From the NCBI RefSeq assembly GCF_016463975.1, contig NZ_JAEMNX010000002.1:62001-126000 (forward strand): a stretch of DNA of 64,000 nucleotides, in the 5' to 3' direction. This document shows positions 1-8,695 of the stretch, piece after piece. Under the pieces are notes generated by a model. That model did not search any database, was not told the DNA's origin, and was given only the letters and a program-made list of their open reading frames with translations. Origin of the DNA: Marinomonas transparens (lineage in GTDB: Bacteria > Pseudomonadota > Gammaproteobacteria > Pseudomonadales > Marinomonadaceae). Both the position numbers and the translations under genes were made by a program. Numbering within the stretch: the stretch's first letter is position 1; every line of letters starts with the position of its first letter.

Positions 1-2
1 AA

Positions 3-26
3 AAGACCTGCATTATCGCAGGTCTT
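3..26 (-). terminator. Rho-independent terminator of the fadBA-like operon
   Basis: A perfect 9-bp stem (AAGACCTGC pairing with GCAGGTCTT) encloses a 6-nt loop. On the minus strand it is followed by a T run that reaches the window edge. It lies about 20 bases past the thiolase stop codon, so it most likely ends the leftward operon. It could also serve a convergent gene outside the window. Confidence 0.75.
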
Positions 27-48
27 ATTCAAGGACTTGTTCAAGCGC

Positions 49-1227
49 TTATACTATTTCAAACAAACCCGCAGCGCCCATACCGCCACCGATACACATA
101 GAGACCACCACGTATTTAACCCCTCGGCGTTTGCCTTCAATCAAGGCATGACCGACCAAACGGGAGCCGCTCATACCGTATGGGTGCCCTAATGCGATAG
201 CCCCACCGTTGACATTCAGTCGATCAATAGGAATCCCCAGTTTTTCCTGACAATACAGCACTTGCACAGCAAAGGCTTCATTGATCTCCCAAAGGCCAAT
301 ATCGTCGACTTTCAAACCGGCTCTTTTCAGCAATTTAGGAATAGCAAAAACAGGACCTATCCCCATTTCATCCGGCTCACAACCCGCCACCGCAAAGCCA
401 CGGAAAATACCTAACGGTGTTATTCCTCTCTGCTCGGCATAGGTCGAACTGGTTACCACACAGGCACTTGCGCCATCTGAAAACTGACTTGCATTCGCGG
501 CTGTCACCACCCCGTTTGGCATTACCGCGCGAAGGTTCGCGATACTTTCATAGTCTGTGCCCGGGCGTATTCCCTCATCCGCTGAGACAGTAATTGGGCG
601 TTGTTCATACTCACCCCTTGCCCGATCAAAAACGCCCATTAGGGTATCAAAAGGCGCAATTTCATCTGCAAAGCGTTTTTGTTCCTGAGCATCGGCGGCT
701 CGGTTTTGACTGAGCACTCCATATTGATCCTGTGCTTCTCTTGATATGCCATAGCGCTGAGCAACTGTCTCTGCGGTTTGCAACATGCTCCAGTAGACTT
801 CTGGAACTTGTCGCTCCAACGAATGTTCCTTTAGCAAGGCTAGGTTTGCATCATTCTGAATAAGTGAAATGGATTCTACGCCGCCTGCGACGTACACATC
901 GCCTTCACCCGCCATAATGCGTTGTGCTGAAAAGGCGATACTTTGTAAGCCCGTGGCACAAAAGCGATTAATAGAAACCCCAGAGGTGGTAACAGGGCAT
1001 CCCGCCTTAAGAGCGATCTGACGGGCTATATTCATCCCCGCTGGTCCCTCAAGAAAAGTAGACCCCATCACCACATCTTCCACTTCTGCCAACTCAATGC
1101 CTGCGCGAGCGACGGCGTGCGCTACAACATGCCCCCCCATGGCGACTGGATGAGTCATATTAAATCCACCTCGCCAAGATTTAGTGAGCGCCGTTCTTGC
1201 TGTTGAAATTATGACTGAATCTACCAT
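49..1227 (-). CDS. fadA: acetyl-CoA acyltransferase (thiolase), FadA-like
   Basis: A 392-aa thiolase, predicted to carry out the last step of beta-oxidation: CoA-dependent cleavage of 3-ketoacyl-CoA to acetyl-CoA and a shortened acyl-CoA. The nucleophilic cysteine lies in [10 protein letters not shown] near residue 89. The C-terminal motifs [10 protein letters not shown] (catalytic His) and CIGGGMG (second catalytic Cys) are intact, and length is normal for the family. The start codon overlaps the stop of the upstream multifunctional gene by one base (TAATG), which points to translational coupling and to an alpha2beta2 trifunctional complex. It could instead be a biosynthetic acetoacetyl-CoA thiolase, but pairing with the FadB-like gene favours degradation. 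The substrate chain length cannot be read from the sequence. Confidence 0.9.
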   Translation of the reverse strand: MVDSVIISTARTALTKSWRGGFNMTHPVAMGGHVVAHAVARAGIELAEVEDVVMGSTFLEGPAGMNIARQIALKAGCPVTTSGVSINRFCATGLQSIAFSAQRIMAGEGDVYVAGGVESISLIQNDANLALLKEHSLERQVPEVYWSMLQTAETVAQRYGISREAQDQYGVLSQNRAADAQEQKRFADEIAPFDTLMGVFDRARGEYEQRPITVSADEGIRPGTDYESIANLRAVMPNGVVTAANASQFSDGASACVVTSSTYAEQRGITPLGIFRGFAVAGCEPDEMGIGPVFAIPKLLKRAGLKVDDIGLWEINEAFAVQVLYCQEKLGIPIDRLNVNGGAIALGHPYGMSGSRLVGHALIEGKRRGVKYVVVSMCIGGGMGAAGLFEIV

Positions 1228-3320
1228 TACAGACCTCCAACGTGATCAAAGTGATGTCCCTGCTGAGCAAGGTCTGAAATGAGTTTGGAAGGACTCCAAA
1301 AATTGGCATCCCCGTTCGTTTCGTTGGCAAATATTTCCAACTTTTGCTTAACAACCACCAAACCTTTTTGATTCGCGTAATGCATCGGACCACCACGTGA
1401 TGCGGGAAAACCATAACCATGGGTATAAACAACGTCTATATCACTCGCCCTAAGGGCAATACCTTCCTCTAAAATTCTCGCGCCTTCATTCACCAGAGCA
1501 TAAATACAACGCTCGATAATGTCGTCCTTACTAAACGGGCGGGCAACCACCCCATTAGATTCACGGACATCTTGAATCAGTCGATCAATCTCATCATCTG
1601 GAATGCCGCCACGTTGACCCGGTACATATTGATACCATCCCTTACCACTTTTTTGACCTAAGCGGCCAAGCTCACAAACTCGATCAGGAATAGAGGAAAA
1701 CTTAACCTCAGGCTTCTCAATGTAGGTTCGCTTTCTAATGGCCATGCCAACATCATTCCCAGCCAGATCCATCATGCGAAATGGCCCCATTGCCATACCC
1801 CATTCCTCTAATGCGCTATCAATCTCCCAAGGACTCGCCCCCGCTTCTACCATCAGGCCTGCGATCCGCAGGTATTCATTGATCATACGGTTACCGATAA
1901 AGCCATCACAGACACCAGACACAACGGCGGTTTTCTTAATGCGTTTTGCTAACTTCATAGCGGCAGACAGGACGGCATCAGAGGTAAGATCCGCTCTAAC
2001 GACTTCGAGTAATTTCATAATATTGGCAGGACTAAAGAAATGCAGACCGACAACACGTTCAGGATGACGACAAAACTGCGCTATCTTATTAAGGTCTAAA
2101 GTGGAGGTATTGGATGCCAGAATAGCGTTTTCTCTGACGGTCTCTGACAAGGTACGGAACACAGACTCTTTAATCGACATGTCTTCGAAGACCGCTTCAA
2201 TCGCCAAATCTACGTCACGCATATCTTCATAGGAGAGCGATGGTGTTAATAGATTCAAGCACTGTTTAGACTGCTCATCCGTCAATTTTGACTTAGCAAC
2301 CAGCTTTTCATAATGACTGTGGATAGTATCAATACCACGTTGCAGAGCGTCCTGCTTTTGCTCCAACAGAACAACGGGAATACCCACACTGAGGAAATTA
2401 ATAGCAATACCAGAACCCATGGTTCCAGCACCGACCACCCCTACTTTTTCTATGGTTGGCACGTTAGTCTTATCAACAGACAATCCCGGCACTTTCCAGC
2501 ATTCACGCTCCGCTTTAAAACCGTAACGCAGCGCCTCAGATTCAGTTGACGACATCCGTTCCCAAAATAACTTTTTCTCCACCTCAAGACCTTTTTTATA
2601 ATCCCCCAAGGAAGCTTCTATCGCGGTCACCGCAGCCGGTGAAGACGGCGAGCGTCGTACCTGTGAACGTACGGTATTAGATACCCACCTCAAGAAAAGA
2701 TCAGAATTGACCTTATCTACCTTGAGATCTTGAATCGGAACAATGGGCTCACCCTCAGCGAGTTGGTTGGCAAAAGCAATGGCATCCGTTAACACATTAT
2801 CTGAAAGTCTTGAAACCAGTTGCGTTTCTTCTAATGATTTAACTGCACATGGACGACCACCGAGTATCATGGAAACGGCTTTGCTCAAGCCTACCGCTCT
2901 GGGCAACAACTGAGTTCCACCAGCACCAGGAATCAGCCCCAAATGAATTTCTGGGAAAGAAATAACGGCATCCGCTCGAAACACTCGGGCATGGCAAGCA
3001 AGAGCAAGCTCTAAGCCTCCTCCCATGCATTGTTTGCCAACAGCGGCAACAACGGGTTTGGAAGAATTTTGCAGCAGTTCGACCAACATGGGCAAATTAG
3101 GGTCACGCCCAGCCTCGCCAGAAAAAAACTCATCTATATCAGCACCGCACGAAAACATCTCTTCCGTTCCATACAGAACAATAGCGTCGATGGCCTCAGA
3201 AGTATTTGCTTCTTCCAACTTGCTGACAAGATCTAACCGGAGTTGCAGATTGATACTATTTAACGGTGGATTGGACAGGTGAATGACGCCTACCCTGCCA
3301 TTGAGGGAAATATCTTTCAA
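1227..3320 (-). CDS. fadB: multifunctional enoyl-CoA hydratase / 3-hydroxyacyl-CoA dehydrogenase, FadB/FadJ-like
   Basis: About 697 aa. The N-terminal third is a crotonase domain with an oxyanion-hole region around [14 protein letters not shown]. The centre is a 3-hydroxyacyl-CoA dehydrogenase with an NAD-binding [13 protein letters not shown] motif and a downstream GFIGNRM signature, followed by two helical C-terminal dehydrogenase repeats. It should hydrate enoyl-CoA and oxidise the L-3-hydroxyacyl-CoA for the downstream thiolase. The open frame extends to 3395, but those codons run into a transposon-like element. I chose the TTG at 3320 because AGAGG sits 8 bases before it and the conserved domain begins right after. 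The protein is slightly shorter than E. coli FadB (729 aa) and nearer to FadJ (714 aa). Confidence 0.87.
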   Translation of the reverse strand: MKDISLNGRVGVIHLSNPPLNSINLQLRLDLVSKLEEANTSEAIDAIVLYGTEEMFSCGADIDEFFSGEAGRDPNLPMLVELLQNSSKPVVAAVGKQCMGGGLELALACHARVFRADAVISFPEIHLGLIPGAGGTQLLPRAVGLSKAVSMILGGRPCAVKSLEETQLVSRLSDNVLTDAIAFANQLAEGEPIVPIQDLKVDKVNSDLFLRWVSNTVRSQVRRSPSSPAAVTAIEASLGDYKKGLEVEKKLFWERMSSTESEALRYGFKAERECWKVPGLSVDKTNVPTIEKVGVVGAGTMGSGIAINFLSVGIPVVLLEQKQDALQRGIDTIHSHYEKLVAKSKLTDEQSKQCLNLLTPSLSYEDMRDVDLAIEAVFEDMSIKESVFRTLSETVRENAILASNTSTLDLNKIAQFCRHPERVVGLHFFSPANIMKLLEVVRADLTSDAVLSAAMKLAKRIKKTAVVSGVCDGFIGNRMINEYLRIAGLMVEAGASPWEIDSALEEWGMAMGPFRMMDLAGNDVGMAIRKRTYIEKPEVKFSSIPDRVCELGRLGQKSGKGWYQYVPGQRGGIPDDEIDRLIQDVRESNGVVARPFSKDDIIERCIYALVNEGARILEEGIALRASDIDVVYTHGYGFPASRGGPMHYANQKGLVVVKQKLEIFANETNGDANFWSPSKLISDLAQQGHHFDHVGGL

Positions 3321-3351
3321 AGGAGTTACCTCTAATCTAATTATTATTTTT

Positions 3352-3541
3352 AGAGACCTTTGCACGAAGTCACGAGCGAAGCCAAAACGAGGCAAAAATA
3401 GACGAAAAAGCAGACACTTACATGGATGTAAGTGTTAGGGCGACGCAGGATGCCAAAGCCGCGTTTATGGGTTATAAATGAGCATTTTGAGTCTATTTTT
3501 AACAAAGTGTTGACGAGCACAGTAGTCGTGAAAAGGTCTCT
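3352..3541. mobile_element. MITE-like element with 16-bp terminal inverted repeats
   Basis: A 190-bp non-coding segment whose ends are inverted copies of AGAGACCTTTGCACGA (left) and AGAGACCTTTTCACGA (right, read on the minus strand), 15 of 16 bases identical. Inside is a 22-bp palindrome at 3414-3435 with ten-base arms and a GG centre. The terminal GAGACCTTTGCA resembles IS5-type ends, and a decayed IS5-family transposase lies directly beside it, so mobilisation by an IS5 transposase is plausible but inferred. It sits about 30 bp upstream of the FadB-like gene and may affect its expression. No clear target duplication is visible. Confidence 0.6.
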
Positions 3542-3564
3542 TTTAAAACGATTCTAGGAAAAAA

Positions 3565-3940
3565 TCAGCTTACTGATAAACCAGCATCGGCAAAGCCGAT
3601 GTGACAAAAGATCAACAATTGATCACCCCAACTATATTTACCCATATATGTTGCAGTCGCAACATATATTTTGAAGTTTCTTATTCCAAAACCAAACTGA
3701 CACTTGGTGATTCTAAAGGGATGTTCGATTTTTACTCGAATACTGGCTTTGATATATTCCGTAGGGATGAACTGTTTATTTTTTCTAGGAAATGCCTGCT
3801 TTGGGATAGAAAGGCTCAATAACGGCTTCTAGTTGATCCCAAGACATCAACTCATTCATGCGTGCAAGAAAAATTTATTGACGGATTTTACGACGCTTAT
3901 TGTTGAATTCGCTGTCAGCAAAGGTGAGTTGATGTGACAT
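3565..3940 (-). pseudogene. IS5-family transposase, stop-interrupted and internally deleted
   Basis: Reading leftward from an ATG at 3940, the frame gives MSHQLTFADSEF, the typical IS5-family transposase N-terminus. An in-frame stop follows about 20 codons later, and then [20 protein letters not shown], which is again IS5-like. The frame then jumps to the C-terminal part, with the conserved [15 protein letters not shown] segment, and ends in unrelated sequence near 3565. The catalytic core between N- and C-terminal parts is missing. This is a dead copy. Its own terminal repeats are not visible, though the MITE-like element next to it carries IS5-like ends. Confidence 0.8.
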
Positions 3941-4071
3941 GGTTAAGACTCAAAGAGTGAGAATAAGATTATCTCGTTAAAGGAACTTATTCGCATGTTC
4001 CCTTCCTCTACGCCTCTTTTGCAGTATCGCACTTATTACCTGAATTTAGGATTTGATGAACTTGGTGAGTT

Positions 4072-4989
4072 TTATTGTTTACTATGTTCCTTACGCCATG
4101 TATTTGGAGTCACACCAACAGTTCGGCGAAAAGCCGCTGAAAATTTACTTGGATTTGAATAGCCAATACTGATCGCCACATCGGTGATACTTACGTTCCC
4201 TTGACATAATAAGCGCTTAGCGTATTCCATCCTACGCAAGGTAAAATACACATAAGGCGTGTACCCTATGGCCATGGAAAATGAACGAGTAAAACTTCGA
4301 GTATCTTGTCCAACTAATGTGGCTAATTCAGTCACACTGACATCACTGCACACTCTACTTTCGATATAATCAAGTACGGTTTCAAGGTGTCGCTTACTTA
4401 AAGAGTAAACCGATTTTTGCGACATCGGTTTATATTCAGCATTACTCAAGTGCTGGAGAATCACATTCAGACCTTGTTCAAAAAAGGCACTTGATAGCCC
4501 ATGCAGTTCTGCATCACGCCATAATGCATTCATAACCGAACTAAGATACACATCTTTATGCAATTGAGAGGCTGCTGGAATAAAATCTTCCGTTGTATAA
4601 GTATGTTCTGTAAGAGAATTTAAAACGCTCAAATTCACAGCAATACCTAGCATTTCGGTGCCGGGGAAAGAACCAAAAACTGACGTGTTTGGCAAAGCCA
4701 TAGTGAAAGTGCCAGGACGTAATACACCCTCAAGTGATGGCCCTTCCCCAGATCGATGCATCCTCCCAATATTTGCAGTACACAGTGTTAACATTAAAAA
4801 AGGTGCCGCCTCAAACTCACCTTCAAACGGAGAAAAACGTGCATGGGCAAGCATTGCCATGCCTCCCTGGTCGGACACTGAAATAGAAGGTGTTGCATCT
4901 AATTCGGTCATTCTGGCATTAAAATCGTCAACTTCATTTAACCAACTATCAGATTCTTTTCTCTGCATATTATCGACCTGAGACATCAT
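4072..4989 (-). CDS. AraC-family transcriptional regulator, divergent from siderophore receptor
   Basis: A 305-aa protein. The last ~100 residues form the double helix-turn-helix of AraC/XylS proteins: VTELATLVGQDTRSFTRSFS, then a second helix-turn-helix in ISIGYSNPSKFSAAFRRTVG ending in the typical VTPNTWR. The N-terminal ~200 residues are the variable ligand-binding part and are not recognisable further. The ATG at 4989 has AGGGG 8 bases upstream. The gene diverges from the TonB-dependent receptor across a Fur-box palindrome, the same arrangement as PchR and YbtA, which activate receptor and biosynthesis genes when they bind the ferri-siderophore. That role is inferred from position; it is not proven by sequence. 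Confidence 0.85.
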   Translation of the reverse strand: MMSQVDNMQRKESDSWLNEVDDFNARMTELDATPSISVSDQGGMAMLAHARFSPFEGEFEAAPFLMLTLCTANIGRMHRSGEGPSLEGVLRPGTFTMALPNTSVFGSFPGTEMLGIAVNLSVLNSLTEHTYTTEDFIPAASQLHKDVYLSSVMNALWRDAELHGLSSAFFEQGLNVILQHLSNAEYKPMSQKSVYSLSKRHLETVLDYIESRVCSDVSVTELATLVGQDTRSFTRSFSMAIGYTPYVYFTLRRMEYAKRLLCQGNVSITDVAISIGYSNPSKFSAAFRRTVGVTPNTWRKEHSKQ

Positions 4990-5055
4990 TTAATTATCCC
5001 CTTTTTTGGAGTATTTCTATGCTATTGGAGTAGTCAGCAGCTAAAAATCGATGTT

Positions 5056-5086
5056 AATCTAATTGATAAGCATTATCAATTAGATT
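5056..5086. promoter_or_regulatory. Fur box, 31-bp palindrome
   Basis: An almost perfect 31-bp palindrome with 14-base arms (AATCTAATTGATAA and its complement) around a 3-base centre. The inner 19 bases ATTGATAAGCATTATCAAT match the Fur consensus GATAATGATAATCATTATC closely. It ends 14 bases before the receptor start codon and lies between the divergent AraC gene and the receptor, so iron-loaded Fur could repress both. No second comparable box was found ahead of the downstream biosynthetic genes, which suggests that this site controls the whole rightward run. Confidence 0.85.
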
Positions 5087-5100
5087 ATTTGGAGAAGTTC

Positions 5101-7155
5101 ATGATTCAACCGGAAGCCCTAAGAAAGCTGTTATTACCACTTGTGCTAGTGAGTGAAGTCGTAGCAGCAAATAACGATACTCAAACCATCAATTTAGACC
5201 CTATCATTATTAAATCTGAAATACTCAACAAAACAGCACAGGAAAGTGCACAAAGTGTTGAAATATATGATGAAGAAACCCTTGAAACTCAAGCAGGGCT
5301 TAATACGACTAGAGATGTTTTAGAAACCACTTCCAATGTTTCTATTGTCGAAGGCACAGGAACCGCAGCAACCGTTCGAGGCATTGACGGAACAGGTGCG
5401 GCCCAAAATGCAGTCTCAATTTTTGCCGGAGGAAGACCGCGACTTAGCTACGAAATAGATAACAGACCTCTTTCTTTTAATGAATTATCGTATAGCGATT
5501 TCAGCTTATTCGACGTAGAAACAGTCGAAGTATTACTCGGTGCCCAAAGCTCTTTAGTAGGCCGAAATGCAATGGCAGGGACGATCAGCATTCACACAAA
5601 CGATCCAGTATACGAAGACGAAACCATTTTGCGTGCCGCTGCCGGAAATTACGATGCACAAGAACTGTCCGCAGCAGTTAACAGAACCATTGGTGATGAT
5701 GACACCATGGCTTACCGTTTGTCTGCAGACGTAAAAGAAAGAGATTCTACGGTTGAATACGGATCAACAGATAATGTAGATGATGTTAGTCGGTATAAAA
5801 GTGTGAACCTAAGAGGTAAGTTACTGATAGAACCAGATTCAGAAGACAACAAACGATTACTTTTAGGGGGATCTCATACAAACTACGCTGGACCACACCT
5901 AGAACTCGTAGCAGATCCTTACGAAGACAGAAAAGCCTCTGTTTTTGATGGACAGGCTTATCATAAAACTATCGCTAACACGGTATCCTTGGATTATTCA
6001 CAAGATTTAAGCTCTGAACTTTCCCTTCAGTTAAATACATCAATAACAGACACTGAGTTCACACGTACAGCAGATACGAATTCAACCAACACCACAATTG
6101 ATACAAGTGAAATAGTATTAGAGCCTCGACTCTATTACGACAACGATGAGCTTAGCATCGTCACAGGGCTCTATCTGTATCGTGCACGAGAGGAACAATA
6201 TTCTGAGCTTTACAGCTTTGGCGACCTCCACTATAAAGATGATACCGACACGTTCAGTGCGTATTCTGAAGGTGCATTTAACTTATCAGATAAGACAACC
6301 CTATCAATGGGACTGCGTTACGAGAAAGAATCAAGACAACGCTATGGCGGTAGTTACAGCTACACAACTGGCGTGACAGCAGATGATTTTGATCATGATG
6401 AAGATTACTCAGAAATCTTACCTAAAATCGGTATTAACTGGCAGCAATCTGCAACAGTCAATTGGGGAGCACAAATATCAAAAGGCTACAATGCTGGCGG
6501 TGCAGGCTGGGCATTAGACGGATCCTCCGTTGTCAATTATGAATATGACGAAGAAACGTCTTGGACTTATGAAATCTACAGCCGCCAACAGCTTTTAGAA
6601 GGCAAACTAAGCAGTAGCCAAAACCTTTTCTACTCTCGCTATAAAGACCTGCAACTGGCCTATAGCACGACAGGAGATTGGGACAATGACAATTCATATT
6701 TAATCGCCAATGTAGACAAGGTAAATACTTGGGGCTTTGAACAAAGCTTAACAGCAATACTTTCTGAGGAGTTGACACTATCAGGCAGCTTAGGGTTACT
6801 AAATACTGAAATTGTTGAATTTTCTAGTGACACCAGTTTAGAAGGTAATGACCTTGCGATTGCACCTTCCGTTACCTCCAGCATCAGTCTAGATTGGCAC
6901 AAAGACAATTGGACAACCAACCTAAACCTTCGTTATTCCGGTGCGTATTACACCTACCCAAATAACCAATCAGCCTCAAAAACAGATGCTTATGTTGTCG
7001 CTAATGCAAGAGCTAGCTACCAAATGGGTGATGCTAACTGGTTCGCTAGCATAGACAACTTATTCGATGAAGACGCCATTATCTATCAACGCTCAACGTC
7101 AGCCGTATTGTTACAACCACGCACTTTCCTAGTGGGAGTGGAATACGCACTTTAA
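5101..7155 (+). CDS. TonB-dependent siderophore receptor
   Basis: About 684 aa, an outer-membrane 22-strand barrel receptor with an N-terminal plug. A short hydrophobic signal peptide (KLLLPLVLVSEVVAA) precedes a plug domain at roughly residues 45-170, with typical VRGIDGTG and VETVEVLLGAQSSLVGRNAMAG motifs. The rest is barrel, rich in aromatic and acidic residues, ending in FLVGVEYAL. I use the ATG at 5101, with GGAG 6 bases upstream, rather than an earlier in-frame TTG at 5089. It lies directly downstream of the Fur box and upstream of siderophore biosynthesis, so it is the likely receptor for the ferric form of the locus product. Ligand specificity cannot be read from sequence. Confidence 0.9.
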   Translation: MIQPEALRKLLLPLVLVSEVVAANNDTQTINLDPIIIKSEILNKTAQESAQSVEIYDEETLETQAGLNTTRDVLETTSNVSIVEGTGTAATVRGIDGTGAAQNAVSIFAGGRPRLSYEIDNRPLSFNELSYSDFSLFDVETVEVLLGAQSSLVGRNAMAGTISIHTNDPVYEDETILRAAAGNYDAQELSAAVNRTIGDDDTMAYRLSADVKERDSTVEYGSTDNVDDVSRYKSVNLRGKLLIEPDSEDNKRLLLGGSHTNYAGPHLELVADPYEDRKASVFDGQAYHKTIANTVSLDYSQDLSSELSLQLNTSITDTEFTRTADTNSTNTTIDTSEIVLEPRLYYDNDELSIVTGLYLYRAREEQYSELYSFGDLHYKDDTDTFSAYSEGAFNLSDKTTLSMGLRYEKESRQRYGGSYSYTTGVTADDFDHDEDYSEILPKIGINWQQSATVNWGAQISKGYNAGGAGWALDGSSVVNYEYDEETSWTYEIYSRQQLLEGKLSSSQNLFYSRYKDLQLAYSTTGDWDNDNSYLIANVDKVNTWGFEQSLTAILSEELTLSGSLGLLNTEIVEFSSDTSLEGNDLAIAPSVTSSISLDWHKDNWTTNLNLRYSGAYYTYPNNQSASKTDAYVVANARASYQMGDANWFASIDNLFDEDAIIYQRSTSAVLLQPRTFLVGVEYAL

Positions 7156-7190
7156 CTTTAGGCCTAAAACATCAGTAATTCGATCAAGAA

Positions 7191-7242
7191 GGTGCAAATA
7201 ACCTGTTTTATCAAAACATTAAGAAAGCCAGTTACTTGCACC
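7191..7242 (+). other. imperfect hairpin between receptor and salicylate synthase
   Basis: The segment starting GGTGCAAATAACCTG pairs with CAGTTACTTGCACC with one mismatch and one bulge around a roughly 24-nt loop. No T run follows. It could stabilise the receptor mRNA end or attenuate transcription into the biosynthetic genes. It is a structural observation only. Confidence 0.35.
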
Positions 7243-7295
7243 CTATTGAACTGACACTTAAATGTCTACCAAACAGTCAAGATGGAGTTTTGAAC

Positions 7296-8630
7296 GTGAA
7301 TGATAATGACCTAAACCTAAATATGACAAACTCAAACACAAAAAATCATGTGTTCAAATTAGCCGCTACATTAGCAAGCAGCCACCTTTTTGAAGACTAC
7401 ATGATTTATGAAAAAGACGGTGAATGCTGGTTCGGTGGGGGTATCGAGCGCTCGGTGACTTTATATGCAGACCGTTTAGAGTCTAGCTATAACGGTCAAT
7501 CATCAGTAGTAGAAGTTGCAGACAAAACACTGTTTGAATTGCTCAACACGGAACTGTCTTCATGGGAAGGTGCTTGGCAAGCAAACGGATGGGCCTGCTT
7601 CGAACTGGCATACGCTTTAAATGACCCCAGTGTTCTTAATGACGATGAACAAGCCGGAAAAGTCCCCCTGCTGTTTTTATCCCAACCTAAAGCGATCGTA
7701 TCATTAGGCCAACAATCCCCTGAAATACAAACCCAAGACGAAACCCTAAAGCAAAAAATCAACGAACTCCTAAACACTCCCAAAGAATTTAACGCCTCAG
7801 CCAATGGCGTCTCCATTCCAGACAGCGAAGAATATAAACAATGGGTCAATAGCTCATTAACCGAAATAGAAAAAGGCACATTAGAAAAAGTCATTTTATC
7901 CAGAAAGCTAAAATTGGACTTTTCACCTGACTTTGTTGCCACTTGGTTACGTGGTCGCACAGAGAATACACCAGCTCGATCTTTTTCACTAAATTTAGGC
8001 GGTTGGCAAGCCAGTGGCTTTAGCCCAGAGCTCGTTATGTCTGTTGATAAAAACCGTATTGTCACGACAGAACCTCTTGCCGGAACTCGTCGTAGAGATG
8101 GCATTCTTGCAGAAGACCTCTCTCGTTTCAACGAGCTATACAGAGACCCAAAAGAAACACATGAACACGCCATTTCAGTCTACTTAGCGACAAATGAGCT
8201 AAAAGCTGTCTGCAATGAACCTTCCATTGTTGTTCGTCAGTTCATGGAGCGAAAGGAAAGAGGGTCTGTTCAACATCTTGCATCGACAGTATGTGGTGAA
8301 TTGAAAGATGAATTGAACCCATGGGATGCATTCGCAAGCCTATTCCCTTCTGTTACCGCTTCAGGAATCCCCAAAAAACCGGCCTTTAAAGAAATACGTC
8401 GTAATGAAGTTGAAAGTAGAGGCCTGTACGCGGGAGCCATTCTACGTATCAGCCATGATGGCACCTTCGACGCGGCGCTGGTACTGAGAAGTTTGTTAGG
8501 CCATAAGGGTAAATCCTGGTTGCAAGCTGGTGCAGGCATCGTCAGTCACTCTACTCCTGAGCGAGAGCTGACTGAGACAACGGAGAAGCTAAGCAGTGTT
8601 GCTCCTTGGGTCATGAAGCAAATGGCATAG
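7296..8630 (+). CDS. salicylate synthase, MbtI/Irp9 family
   Basis: About 444 aa of the chorismate-binding MST family. Beyond the general motifs (TEPLAGTRR near 257, GIPKK near 356, RGLYAG near 371, AGAGIVSHSTPERE near 411) it shows features typical of MbtI: KVILSR near 198, RSFSLNLGG near 225, EHAISV near 288 and RGSVQHL near 321. Family members turn chorismate through isochorismate into salicylate and pyruvate in one enzyme, so no separate pyruvate lyase is needed, and none is present here. The GTG at 7296 has GGAG 8 bases upstream; an ATG at 7323 is the alternative start. A plain isochorismate synthase is less likely because the salicylate-type ligase downstream matches a salicylate product. 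Confidence 0.88.
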   Translation: MNDNDLNLNMTNSNTKNHVFKLAATLASSHLFEDYMIYEKDGECWFGGGIERSVTLYADRLESSYNGQSSVVEVADKTLFELLNTELSSWEGAWQANGWACFELAYALNDPSVLNDDEQAGKVPLLFLSQPKAIVSLGQQSPEIQTQDETLKQKINELLNTPKEFNASANGVSIPDSEEYKQWVNSSLTEIEKGTLEKVILSRKLKLDFSPDFVATWLRGRTENTPARSFSLNLGGWQASGFSPELVMSVDKNRIVTTEPLAGTRRRDGILAEDLSRFNELYRDPKETHEHAISVYLATNELKAVCNEPSIVVRQFMERKERGSVQHLASTVCGELKDELNPWDAFASLFPSVTASGIPKKPAFKEIRRNEVESRGLYAGAILRISHDGTFDAALVLRSLLGHKGKSWLQAGAGIVSHSTPERELTETTEKLSSVAPWVMKQMA

Positions 8631-8652
8631 TTCAAGCCATTTGCTTCATGAC
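8610..8652 (+). other. perfect 17-bp hairpin spanning the salicylate synthase stop codon
   Basis: GTCATGAAGCAAATGGC, the last codons of the gene, is followed after 9 bases by its exact reverse complement. The TAG stop lies in the loop. There is no T run, so it is not a classic terminator. It may act as a 3' mRNA stabiliser or partial attenuator. A similar structure is found at the end of pyrF. Confidence 0.7.
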
Positions 8653-8695
8653 AGGTTCCAATAGCTAACACATTCTTAATTAAGGGATATAAATA

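Noticed and set aside
7236-7295. Longer salicylate synthase starting at a TTG at 7236
   Set aside because: It would put the start inside a hairpin arm with no ribosome binding site; the GTG at 7296 has a well-spaced GGAG.
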